A stretch of DNA of 64,000 nt from Firmicutes bacterium UBA5286. GTDB lineage: Bacteria > Bacillota > Proteinivoracia > UBA4975. The first letter of the stretch is position 1, and each line of letters begins with the position of its first letter. Under the pieces are notes generated by a model. It made no database searches. It was not told where the DNA came from and saw only the letters and a program-made list of their open reading frames with translations. A program made the translations under genes and the position numbers. Positions 51,799 to 59,321 of this stretch are shown in pieces. The stretch spans positions 124,001 to 188,000 of the forward strand of contig DHSM01000006.1 of the NCBI GenBank assembly GCA_002408465.1. Reading direction: 5' to 3'.

Positions 51799-51843
51799 GT
51801 TGTGTGATTGATTGGGAATTCCCTATCAATCACACAACTTTTT
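51799..51843 (-). promoter_or_regulatory. Hairpin between the S-component gene and ecfT
   Basis: GTTGTGTGATTGAT (51799-51812) is perfectly complemented by ATCAATCACACAAC (51825-51838), a 14-bp stem with a GGGAATTCCC-like loop. On the minus strand it lies between the two genes and is not followed by a T-run. RNA processing or stabilisation of the S-component mRNA are possible roles. A T-run follows on the plus strand only. Confidence 0.55.
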
Positions 51844-51903
51844 AGATTAAATTATTTGACGATTAGATCACTCTATTAACAGCAAATTGATAAATGCTGT
51901 AAC

Positions 51904-52512
51904 CTATGCCCAGTATCCTTTGCAAAAAGTCTTTGTTCTGATAACAATCGGTGAGATGAACTTCAGCATGACTACACCCAAAACCCAGGATGCGATTGAA
52001 TTGCCAACGAACCAGCCGATGAAAACAGTGAGATGTGCACCTGGAGCGATTAAGCCGAACCATTTTAAGACAAAACTTCCCCAACCAGCGCCAAGAATAT
52101 TCGAAACGATAATACCCCATACTGTAAAAATAATCCAGTCTTTTGCTGACTTCAGACGCGGGTCAGCCTTGAACTGGCGGAATGCCCAGCCAGCAATAAT
52201 AGATTGGGCCAGGTTTCCGGGAATGTAGGCCAGTGATACAGGAAGCGGAGCTGAGCCAGAGATCATATTGGAAATAATGGGGAAAATGAAACCTGCAATG
52301 CCTCCCCAGGCACCATACCAAATAGAACCAACGCTTTGAATAGCTTGGCCTGGCCAAAAAGCAGTAACATAGCCAAGGGGGACAGCAAGGCTACCAAAAG
52401 TACCCACGACAACGCCAATCCCTGCAAACAGCGCCATCATAACAAAATGCGCTAAACCAGGTTTGCGAACCTCGCCCTCTTGCAGTTGCCAGACACTTCC
52501 GACGTTTGCCAT
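51904..52512 (-). CDS. ECF transporter S component (substrate-specific), ligand unknown
   Basis: 202 residues with about six membrane helices. AGGAGG lies about 9 bases upstream of the ATG. The sequence has the small, very hydrophobic S-component character: AHFVMMALFAGIGVVVGTF, FWPGQAIQSVGSIWYGAWGGIAGF and a polar tail. The N-terminus before helix 1 (MANVGSVWQLQEGEVRKPGLA) is typical. I cannot assign it to ThiT, BioY, QueT or PanT families. It heads the operon with EcfT, two ATPases and the racemase, so this operon is a complete dedicated ECF importer, probably for the compound degraded by the neighbouring enzymes. Confidence 0.75.
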   Translation of the reverse strand: MANVGSVWQLQEGEVRKPGLAHFVMMALFAGIGVVVGTFGSLAVPLGYVTAFWPGQAIQSVGSIWYGAWGGIAGFIFPIISNMISGSAPLPVSLAYIPGNLAQSIIAGWAFRQFKADPRLKSAKDWIIFTVWGIIVSNILGAGWGSFVLKWFGLIAPGAHLTVFIGWFVGNSIASWVLGVVMLKFISPIVIRTKTFCKGYWA

Positions 52513-52536
52513 TTTTCGTGGCCTCCTAATTAGTAT

Positions 52537-52596
52537 TTAGCCAAACAAATTTTTTTTGGCTTGGCTAAGAATACCATAATATTTTTTAGTTGTAAA
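52537..52596 (-). promoter_or_regulatory. Promoter and inverted repeat of the ECF-transporter operon
   Basis: Minus strand TTTACA (52596-52591), 17-base spacer, TATTCT (52573-52568). At the transcription start lies an inverted repeat TTAGCCAA (52537-52544) with TTGGCTAA (52561-52568), a possible operator or 5' hairpin. The rest of the 360-base gap between the divergent operons holds the dpaL promoter and otherwise nothing recognised. Confidence 0.6.
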
Positions 52597-52777
52597 CACC
52601 TTTTTTTTGGTAAGAAAAGAGCCGCTTCCTGAAAAAACATGATAACCCTTCAGGATAGACCATTCTCTTACAGGTGCAATTTTATAATGCCCAAGATATT
52701 CAGTTCTTATATCTAAATTAGAAAACCATTGACATAAAAAATAAATAAGCAGCATCAAAAATATGTATGAAAATCTG

Positions 52778-52833
52778 TTGACTGTCCTCTAAAATATGTT
52801 ATTATGGGTTTAGAGTCCTAAAAATGTTTTAGG
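52778..52833 (+). promoter_or_regulatory. Promoter and palindromic operator of the dpaL operon
   Basis: TTGACT (52778-52783), 16-base spacer and TATTAT (52800-52805). A perfect palindrome CCTAAAA ATG TTTTAGG occupies 52817-52833, about 12 bases after the -10, where a bound repressor would block transcription. Binding protein unknown; the YheO-type regulator is a candidate. Confidence 0.6.
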
Positions 52834-52884
52834 GTAACGCAATTATTTTTAGCAGATTAGACTTTAGAAAGGAGCATGGTTTAC

Positions 52885-54093
52885 GTGGAGAAAATTAAAT
52901 GGACTACTAATCAATTGCCGAAATCTAAGGACCGCAACCTGGAGATCATGTCGCTGGAGAATGTTAAACATGCCAGAGCTTTTCACCAAAGCTTTCCTCA
53001 GTATTCAGTTACTCCATTGGCACAGCTAAATAATATGGCAAGTTATTTGGGTGTCAACGGTATATATGTCAAGGATGAATCCTACCGCTTCGGATTAAAT
53101 GCCTTTAAAGTCTTGGGCGGTTCTTTTGCAATGGGGCGCTATATTGCTCAGCAGCTAGGGAAAGATATTTCCGAGATGACTTACGATTACCTTACTTCCA
53201 AGCAACTCCGTGACGAATTCGGTCAGGCGACTTTTTTTACCGCCACTGATGGCAACCACGGCCGCGGCGTAACATGGGCCGCCAGCAAGCTGGGGCAAAA
53301 ATCTGTCGTGCATATGCCCAAAGGTACCTGCAAACCTCGATTTGACAATATTGCAAAAGAGGGAGCAAAGGTAACGATAGAGAATGTTAACTATGATGAA
53401 TGTGTTCGCTTAGCAGCCGAGGACGCAGCTGCCACCCCCCATGGGGTAATTGTCCAGGACACTGCCTGGGAAGGTTATGAAGAAATCCCTGCCTGGATCA
53501 TGCAGGGTTATGGCACAATGGCATTGGAAGCAGTGGAACAACTGAAAGCAGCTGGGGTTAAGCGTCCCACTCATGTCTTTGTCCAGGCTGGCGTTGGGTC
53601 CCTGGCAGGCGCAGTTCAAGGATTTATTGCCAATATGTATCCAGACAATCCCCCCACCACGGTAATCATGGAAGCCCAGGCTGCCAACTGCCTGTATCAA
53701 TCTGCCGTAGCTGCCGACGGACAAGCGAGAGCTGTAGGCGGAGATTTGCAGACAATAATGGCCGGACTGGCATGCGGCGAAGCTAACACTATTTCCTGGG
53801 ACATTCTTAAAAATCACAGCAGCATCTTCGTCTCCTGCCCTGACTGGGTAGCAACTAAAGGCATGAGAATGCTGGCAGCCCCCTTCAAAGGCGATTCTCA
53901 GGTTGTCTCCGGTGAAAGCGGCGCTGTAGGCATGGGCTTACTGGCAACCTTAATGCAGGATGAAAACTATAAAGATTTGCGGGATGCAATCGGACTAAAC
54001 AAAGACAGTATTATCTTATTATTTTCCACCGAAGGCGACACCGATCCAGAAAGCTACAAAAAAATCGTCTGGGGAAATACTGAATCTTGTTAA
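52885..54093 (+). CDS. dpaL: 2,3-diaminopropionate ammonia-lyase (YgeX/DpaL-like)
   Basis: 402 residues from GTG 52885; an ATG at 52876 gives 405 but lies only one base after AAAGGAG, while the GTG has 10-base spacing. It is a fold-type II PLP enzyme: the PLP lysine is in RFGLNAFKVLGG (about K75), phosphate loop near QAGVGSLAGAV, substrate region TTDGNHGRG-like (TATDGNHGRGVTWA) and the end STEGDTDPESYKKIVWG. The match to E. coli YgeX is close through the whole length as I recall it. It splits 2,3-diaminopropionate into pyruvate and two ammonia. First gene of the operon with ygeY, ygeW, carbamate kinase and a nitrilase-like enzyme. Confidence 0.93.
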   Translation: MEKIKWTTNQLPKSKDRNLEIMSLENVKHARAFHQSFPQYSVTPLAQLNNMASYLGVNGIYVKDESYRFGLNAFKVLGGSFAMGRYIAQQLGKDISEMTYDYLTSKQLRDEFGQATFFTATDGNHGRGVTWAASKLGQKSVVHMPKGTCKPRFDNIAKEGAKVTIENVNYDECVRLAAEDAAATPHGVIVQDTAWEGYEEIPAWIMQGYGTMALEAVEQLKAAGVKRPTHVFVQAGVGSLAGAVQGFIANMYPDNPPTTVIMEAQAANCLYQSAVAADGQARAVGGDLQTIMAGLACGEANTISWDILKNHSSIFVSCPDWVATKGMRMLAAPFKGDSQVVSGESGAVGMGLLATLMQDENYKDLRDAIGLNKDSIILLFSTEGDTDPESYKKIVWGNTESC

Positions 54094-54137
54094 GTCTGAT
54101 TTAAATAAAAATTATAAAAATCAAGGAGGTTACGTTA

Positions 54138-55331
54138 ATGGATTTCAAGAAAATCAAAGCAGCTGCAGAAGGTTATCAGGAAGATATGATAAAATTTCTG
54201 CGGGATTTAGTTGCGATTCCCGGCGAAAGCTGCGGCGAAGAAGGCGTCATCAAGCGCGTTGAAGCCGAAATGAAAAAGGTTGGTTTTGACAAGGTAGAAA
54301 TCGACCTCATGGGCAATGTCCTGGGCTATATGGGCACAGGCAAAACCCTGATTGCTTATGACGCCCACGTGGACACCGTTGGCATTGGCAATATCGATAC
54401 TTGGGAATTTGATCCCTATAAAGGCTTTGAAACCGAAACTGAAATCGGCGGCCGCGGCACTTCTGACCAGTTAGGCGGCATTGTCTCCTCTGTTTATGGC
54501 GCAAGGATCATGAAAGATCTTGGCCTTCTTTCCGACAAATACACCGTCCTGGTAACAGGCACTGTGCAGGAAGAAGACTGTGACGGCCTGTGCTGGCAGT
54601 ACATTATTAACGAAGATAAAGTAAAACCTGAGTTTGTCGTAGTTACTGAACCTACTGATGGCAATATTTATCGCGGCCAGCGGGGCAGAATGGAAATCCG
54701 TGTTGATGTCAAGGGCGTTTCCTGCCATGGTTCCGCTCCCGAACGGGGCGATAACGCTATTTACAAGATAGCCGACATACTTCAGGAAATCCGCGCCTTA
54801 AACGACAAACTCCATTACGATCCTTTCCTTGGCAAGGGCACAGTCACCACCTCACAGATTTTCTATACATCCCCCTCCCGCTGTGCAGTAGCCGACTCCT
54901 GTGCAGTAAGTTTGGACCGCCGCCTCACCCATGGCGAAACTTATGAGATGGCGTTAGATGAAGTCCGCAATCTGCCTTCCTGCAAAAAATACGGCGCAGT
55001 CGTCAGCATGTACAAGTATGATCGTCCCTCCTGGACCAACCTGGTCTACCCCACCGACTGCTACTTCCCCAGCTGGGTAATTCCTGAAGATCATCCTGCC
55101 ACCCAGGCGATGGTAGAAGCCTACAAAGGCATGTATGGCGAACCGAAGGTTGACAAGTGGACCTTCTCTACCAATGGTGTTTCCATCATGGGACGCTACG
55201 GTATTCCCGTAATCGGTTTCGGCCCCGGCAAAGAAGCTCAGGCACATGCTCCAAATGAAAAGACCTGGAAAGAAGACCTGGTACGCTGCGCAGCCGTTTA
55301 CGCTGCAATGCCCCCTCTGTACTGCAAATAA
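54138..55331 (+). CDS. ygeY: YgeY-like M20 family metallohydrolase
   Basis: 397 residues, ATG 54138 with AAGGAGG upstream. Metal ligands: H77 and D79 (AYDAHVDTVG), D110 (GRGTSDQLGG), E145/E146 (GTVQEEDCDG), and the C-terminal His in EAQAHAPNEKTW. The M20 dimerisation domain lies between about 185 and 300 (VSCHGSAPERGDNAI). It is very similar to E. coli YgeY, annotated as peptidase or deacetylase, which always travels with YgeX and YgeW. In this setting a plausible reaction is hydrolysis of an N-carbamoyl or N-acyl group of a diaminopropionate derivative. The true substrate is not settled by sequence. Confidence 0.92.
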   Translation: MDFKKIKAAAEGYQEDMIKFLRDLVAIPGESCGEEGVIKRVEAEMKKVGFDKVEIDLMGNVLGYMGTGKTLIAYDAHVDTVGIGNIDTWEFDPYKGFETETEIGGRGTSDQLGGIVSSVYGARIMKDLGLLSDKYTVLVTGTVQEEDCDGLCWQYIINEDKVKPEFVVVTEPTDGNIYRGQRGRMEIRVDVKGVSCHGSAPERGDNAIYKIADILQEIRALNDKLHYDPFLGKGTVTTSQIFYTSPSRCAVADSCAVSLDRRLTHGETYEMALDEVRNLPSCKKYGAVVSMYKYDRPSWTNLVYPTDCYFPSWVIPEDHPATQAMVEAYKGMYGEPKVDKWTFSTNGVSIMGRYGIPVIGFGPGKEAQAHAPNEKTWKEDLVRCAAVYAAMPPLYCK

Positions 55332-55367
55332 ATTTACTGTAAATTAATAGTAAAGGAGTCGACTGAT

Positions 55368-56564
55368 TTGGATCCAAAATTACATGGGTTTATTGACAGA
55401 TTAAATGCACTAAATTTCAAAGACATGTACAACAACGATTTTTTCCTAACCTGGGAGAAAACTGATGATGAGCTGGAAGCGGTTTTTACTATAGCTGACG
55501 CCCTGCGCTATATGCGTGTAAACAATATCTCCGTGAAAATTTTTGAAAGCGGCCTGGGCATCTCATTGTTCCGGGACAACTCCACCAGGACCCGGTTTAG
55601 CTTTGCCTCCGCCTGCAACTTGCTGGGATTGGAGGTACAGGATCTGGAGGAAGGAAAATCCCAGATTGCTCATGGCGAAACTGTAAGAGAAACCGCCAAC
55701 ATGGTTTCCTTTATGGCTGATGTCATCGGTATCCGTGATGACATGTACATCGGCAAAGGGAACGCGTACATGCGTGAAGTTTCCAAGTCGATTCGTGAAG
55801 GCCACAAAGATGGCGTTTTGGAACAGACTCCCACTTTAGTCAATTTGCAATGCGATATCGACCATCCCACCCAGTGCATGGCCGATATGCTCCACATTAT
55901 TCATCAGTTTGGCGGCGCGGAAAACCTCAAGGGTAAAAAAATCGCCATGACTTGGGCCTATTCTCCCTCTTATGGCAAGCCCCTTTCAGTTCCTCAGGGT
56001 GTCATTGGCCTGATGACCCGTTTTGGCATGGATGTTGTCCTGGCCCATCCTGAAGGCTATGAAATAATGCCTGACGTTGAAGAAGTCGCCAAGAAACATG
56101 CTCAGGCCACCGGCGGCACCTTTACCAAGACCAATAGCATGGCGGAAGCCTTTAAGGATGCTGATATCGTTTATCCCAAGAGCTGGGCTTCTTTTGCCGC
56201 TATGGAAAAGAGAACTAATTTGTATGCTGCAGGCGATACCGACGGCATCAATGCCCTGGAAAAAGAATTGCTGGCCCAGAACGCTCAGCACAAAGATTGG
56301 TGCTGTACTGAAGAACTGATAAAGACCACCAAAGATGGCAAGGCCCTTTACCTCCACTGTCTGCCTGCAGATATCAATGATATCTCCTGCAAGAATGGCG
56401 AAGTTGAAGCCTCTGTCTTTGACCGGTATCGCACCCCTCTGTACAAAGAAGCTTCTTTCAAGCCCTATATCATTGCAGCTATGATTTTCCTGGCCAAATG
56501 CAAAGATCCTCAGGCAATATTGAAGGCATTGGCTGAGCGCGGCACCCAGCGCTGGATGAAATAA
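55368..56564 (+). CDS. ygeW: Knotted carbamoyltransferase YgeW
   Basis: 398 residues, TTG start 55368 with AAAGGAG 12 bases before. Carbamoyl-phosphate loop S72-T-R-T-R76 (FRDNSTRTRF), HPTQ motif in CDIDHPTQCMAD and HCLPADI near the end. Length and the insert GIRDDMYIGKGNAYMREV match E. coli YgeW, a knotted-fold relative of aspartate and ornithine transcarbamoylases whose acceptor is uncertain. With carbamate kinase next door it probably runs in the phosphorolytic direction: N-carbamoyl substrate plus phosphate gives carbamoyl phosphate, which yields ATP. Confidence 0.92.
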   Translation: MDPKLHGFIDRLNALNFKDMYNNDFFLTWEKTDDELEAVFTIADALRYMRVNNISVKIFESGLGISLFRDNSTRTRFSFASACNLLGLEVQDLEEGKSQIAHGETVRETANMVSFMADVIGIRDDMYIGKGNAYMREVSKSIREGHKDGVLEQTPTLVNLQCDIDHPTQCMADMLHIIHQFGGAENLKGKKIAMTWAYSPSYGKPLSVPQGVIGLMTRFGMDVVLAHPEGYEIMPDVEEVAKKHAQATGGTFTKTNSMAEAFKDADIVYPKSWASFAAMEKRTNLYAAGDTDGINALEKELLAQNAQHKDWCCTEELIKTTKDGKALYLHCLPADINDISCKNGEVEASVFDRYRTPLYKEASFKPYIIAAMIFLAKCKDPQAILKALAERGTQRWMK

Positions 56565-56656
56565 TTGTCACAGATCATTATTTTAGCGAAGCTCACCTGC
56601 AAATGCCGGTGAGCCTCGCTAATTTCATAACTCAAATGGAAATAAGGTGATTGATA

Positions 56657-57592
56657 ATGGGAAAAAGACTAGTAATCGCACTGGGAGGCAACGCTCTGGG
56701 CAACACAGCGGCAGAACAGCTGGTGCTTGTAGCCCAGACAGCAAAGCCGATTGTTGACCTGATTCAGCAAGGGAACGAAGTAATCATTGCCCATGGCAAC
56801 GGCCCCCAGGTGGGCATGATCAATCTTGGCATGAGCACCGCTCATGCTGCAGGCGCCATCAAAGCTGAGATGCCTTTCCCCGAGTGTGGAGCCATGAGCC
56901 AGGGCTATATCGGCTATCATCTTCAAAACAGCATCAGCAATGAGCTGGCAGCAAGAGCCATCAAGAAAAGCGTCGCCACAATAGTCACACAAGTGCTGGT
57001 GGACGAAAATGATTCGGCTTTCCAAAACCCGACAAAGCCAATTGGCGCATTCTACACTAAGGAACAGGCTGAAAAAATAGCCGCGGACAAAGGCTATACC
57101 ATGGTAGAAGATGCAGGCCGCGGCTACCGCCAGGTAGTCCCCTCCCCCAAGCCGGTAGCGGTTGTAGAAAAGGATGTGGTGGCCGCCCTGGTAAACGCCG
57201 GCGTGGTTGTAATTACTGCCGGGGGAGGCGGAATCCCTGTCATTCAAAAGGATAATCGCCTAGTGGGCGTTCCCGCTGTCATCGACAAAGACTTCGCTTC
57301 CGCTAAGGTCGCTGAACTGCTGGATGCAGATGCCCTCATAATCTTGACTGCTGTAGACCGGGTCGCCATCAATTGGGGCAAACCCAACCAGAGATCTTTG
57401 GCAGAAATGACCGTTGCCCAAGCCGAACAATACTGCAGAGAAGGTCATTTTGCCCCTGGCAGCATGTTGCCAAAGGTGAAAGCTGCCATCGGCTTTGCCC
57501 AATCGAAAGCAGGACGCAGGGCAATTATTGCCTCTCTGGAAAATGCCTCCCTCGCCCTTCGCGGCGAAAGCGGGACGATAATTCAGCAGTAA
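56657..57592 (+). CDS. Carbamate kinase (ArcC/YqeA-like)
   Basis: 311 residues. ATG 56657 with AAGGTGAT upstream. Amino acid kinase family motifs: ALGGNALG near the start, GNGPQVGMINLG, then VVITAGGGGIPV, IDKDFASAKVAELLDADALIILTAVDR and ASLENASLALRGESGT. It converts carbamoyl phosphate plus ADP to ATP, CO2 and ammonia. Here it follows ygeW by 92 bases and would harvest the carbamoyl phosphate that YgeW releases, giving substrate-level ATP to an anaerobe. E. coli YqeA occupies the same kind of cluster. Confidence 0.94.
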   Translation: MGKRLVIALGGNALGNTAAEQLVLVAQTAKPIVDLIQQGNEVIIAHGNGPQVGMINLGMSTAHAAGAIKAEMPFPECGAMSQGYIGYHLQNSISNELAARAIKKSVATIVTQVLVDENDSAFQNPTKPIGAFYTKEQAEKIAADKGYTMVEDAGRGYRQVVPSPKPVAVVEKDVVAALVNAGVVVITAGGGGIPVIQKDNRLVGVPAVIDKDFASAKVAELLDADALIILTAVDRVAINWGKPNQRSLAEMTVAQAEQYCREGHFAPGSMLPKVKAAIGFAQSKAGRRAIIASLENASLALRGESGTIIQQ

Positions 57593-57626
57593 TGGCAAGC
57601 GAAATTATTTTTCCGGAGGTTATCTG

Positions 57627-58466
57627 ATGCGCCAAGTGACATTAGGCCTAATCCAAATGGAAAGCTTTCTCGGCGATAAAGAAAGGAATTTGGCCCTGGC
57701 AATTCAGCTAGTAAGGGATGCGGCCAGCCAAGGGGCAAAGTTAATTTGCCTGCCGGAAATGTTTGTAACCGGCTACCATTTAGACAGTCTTGGCGATTCT
57801 CTTTACAGCCTGAGTGAAGAATTAAACGGGCCCACTATTGCCGCGTTGGGAAAACTGGCCAAAAAAATAAACGCTTATATCATTGCCCCCTTGGCCATAA
57901 AGAATCCTGACCATGGCCTCCTCCTCAACGTCGCTGTCCTCATTGACGATTGCGGCGAGGTGCAAGGAGTATATTCAAAAAATCATCTCTTTGGGGATGA
58001 TGATAAATATTTTACCACCAGCGGCGAATATCCCGTCTTTAAGACCAAGTATGGAACCATCGGCATCATGATCTGCTGTGACAACAACTATCCCGAACCA
58101 GCAAGAATTCTTGCTCTCCAAGGCGCTGAAATTATATTTACAACTGCTGCCTGGAGACTCCAGGAGGCAGACCTCTGGCGCCTGTACAACTGCTGCCGGG
58201 CGGCAGAAAACAACGTATTTGTCGCCGGCATCAACGCCTTTGGCCGCCTGGAAGGATTGTTTTTATTCGGCCACAGCATGCTGGTTAATCCCAGGGGCCA
58301 GATCCTTGAGGAAGTCAATGAAGACGGCAGCAGCGTCCTGGTCCGGACCATCGACTTAGACGAAATAGCGGCAATTCGCCAACACTCCCCCGGCCTCAAA
58401 GACCGTCACCCCCAAGAATATGGCGCTCTTTGTCAGCCTGCAGACCTGAATGGCATTCTCAAGTAA
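57627..58466 (+). CDS. Nitrilase-superfamily amidohydrolase, N-carbamoyl amidase candidate
   Basis: 279 residues. The Glu-Lys-Cys triad is E44 (LICLPEMFV), K118 (YSKNHLFGD) and C150 (GIMICCDNNYPE). RAAENNVFVAGIN and the tail LVRTIDLDEIAAIRQ are typical family elements. Members hydrolyse C-N bonds in amides, nitriles or N-carbamoyl compounds, including N-carbamoyl-D-amino acid hydrolase and beta-ureidopropionase. Given two dihydropyrimidinases and a hydantoin racemase nearby, N-carbamoyl hydrolysis is the best guess. Its length fits this group but specificity cannot be read from sequence. It starts 34 bases after the carbamate kinase gene. Confidence 0.85.
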   Translation: MRQVTLGLIQMESFLGDKERNLALAIQLVRDAASQGAKLICLPEMFVTGYHLDSLGDSLYSLSEELNGPTIAALGKLAKKINAYIIAPLAIKNPDHGLLLNVAVLIDDCGEVQGVYSKNHLFGDDDKYFTTSGEYPVFKTKYGTIGIMICCDNNYPEPARILALQGAEIIFTTAAWRLQEADLWRLYNCCRAAENNVFVAGINAFGRLEGLFLFGHSMLVNPRGQILEEVNEDGSSVLVRTIDLDEIAAIRQHSPGLKDRHPQEYGALCQPADLNGILK

Positions 58467-58508
58467 ATTATTTGCCGGGTGAATTGCAGCAGGTATTTTT
58501 TCAATAAT

Positions 58509-58547
58509 AAACGACCTGCTTTCACAAATGTGAAGGGCAGGTCGTTT
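58509..58547. terminator. Bidirectional terminator between nitrilase-like and regulator genes
   Basis: ACGACCTGC (58511-58519) pairs with GCAGGTCGT (58537-58545), and an inner TTCAC/GTGAA stem extends it. The hairpin lies between converging genes, with AAA and TTT on its flanks. Confidence 0.75.
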
Positions 58548-58564
58548 AATCCTTGTTGAAGGGT

Positions 58565-59200
58565 TTACTTCTTAACATCGATATAATTATACAGAGTATA
58601 CTTGGAAATACCGAAATACCTTGAAATTTTATCGCCGCTCTTGCTGATTAACAGCGCGCCGGAGTCATACAAGTACTGCAAAGCTTTGATCTTGTCATCT
58701 TTGTTCATCAGGGGCACCGGCTTGCCAACCAGGCGAACGCTTTGTTCAAGCAGTTCGTCCAAGAGATCATTGACATTTTGCACAATCGGCTCAGGTTCTT
58801 TGTCGCCATTCTCTGTCTTGGTCAGGTTAGTCAGAGTATGCGCTGCCATTAACAGGGCAGTCATATCATAGTTGATCGACAGTATATTGGCCGCTTGCCC
58901 ATTTTCGTCATAAACATAAATTGTGCTGGATTTGATTATCTTTTGGTCCTTAGTAGTCATTAAGTAATTGAGATGGTCCTCAAGCACAGCATCCTTATTG
59001 CGCAGGGCCTCCAGCACCACATGGGAAGGGCCATCTCCCACCCTCCGTGAAGTTACATGCCCGTTTTCAATTGCTACAATGGAGCTTTCAATATTGCCTT
59101 TGGTTAAATCGTGAACTACCACTTCACAATTATCCCCGAAATGCGCGGCGATCCCTTTGGCCAGGCGCTTTAAAAAATCTATTGTCAACTGGTTGCTCAT
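58565..59200 (-). CDS. YheO-like PAS and helix-turn-helix regulator
   Basis: 211 residues. ATG 59200 with AAGGAG 8 bases upstream. Residues 8-120 form the YheO-type PAS_6 domain: GIAAHFGDNCEVVVHDLTKG, GDGPSHVVLEALR and STIYVYDENGQAANILSIN. The C-terminal 45 residues are a DauR-like helix-turn-helix: GALLISKSGDKISRYFGISK with TLYNYID after it. Members such as DauR control amino acid or purine-degradation genes. It is divergent from the first dihydropyrimidinase gene with a palindrome at 59252-59266 between them, and so is the likely local regulator of the degradation island. Confidence 0.9.
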   Translation of the reverse strand: MSNQLTIDFLKRLAKGIAAHFGDNCEVVVHDLTKGNIESSIVAIENGHVTSRRVGDGPSHVVLEALRNKDAVLEDHLNYLMTTKDQKIIKSSTIYVYDENGQAANILSINYDMTALLMAAHTLTNLTKTENGDKEPEPIVQNVNDLLDELLEQSVRLVGKPVPLMNKDDKIKALQYLYDSGALLISKSGDKISRYFGISKYTLYNYIDVKK

Positions 59201-59251
59201 ATCCCCACTCCTTTTCAATTAACATGTCGCAAATATGAATTTTAGTGTAAA

Positions 59252-59266
59252 CTACCCATAGGGTAG
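59252..59266. promoter_or_regulatory. Palindromic operator between regulator and dihydropyrimidinase genes
   Basis: CTACCC ATA GGGTAG, a perfect 6-bp inverted repeat with 3-base spacer. The flanks GTGTAAA and TTTGCAC extend it imperfectly. It overlaps the -35 position that a TATAAA at 59282-59287 would need for the plus-strand gene. A site for the YheO-like regulator is likely. Confidence 0.6.
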
Positions 59267-59321
59267 ATTGTTTGCACCCTAATTATAAAGTAATCACATA
59301 AAATTATCTAAGGATGATTAG

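Noticed and set aside
52513..52790. 73-codon minus-strand open frame upstream of the S component
   Set aside because: It overlaps the promoter region, lacks a ribosome binding site and its protein matches nothing recognisable.
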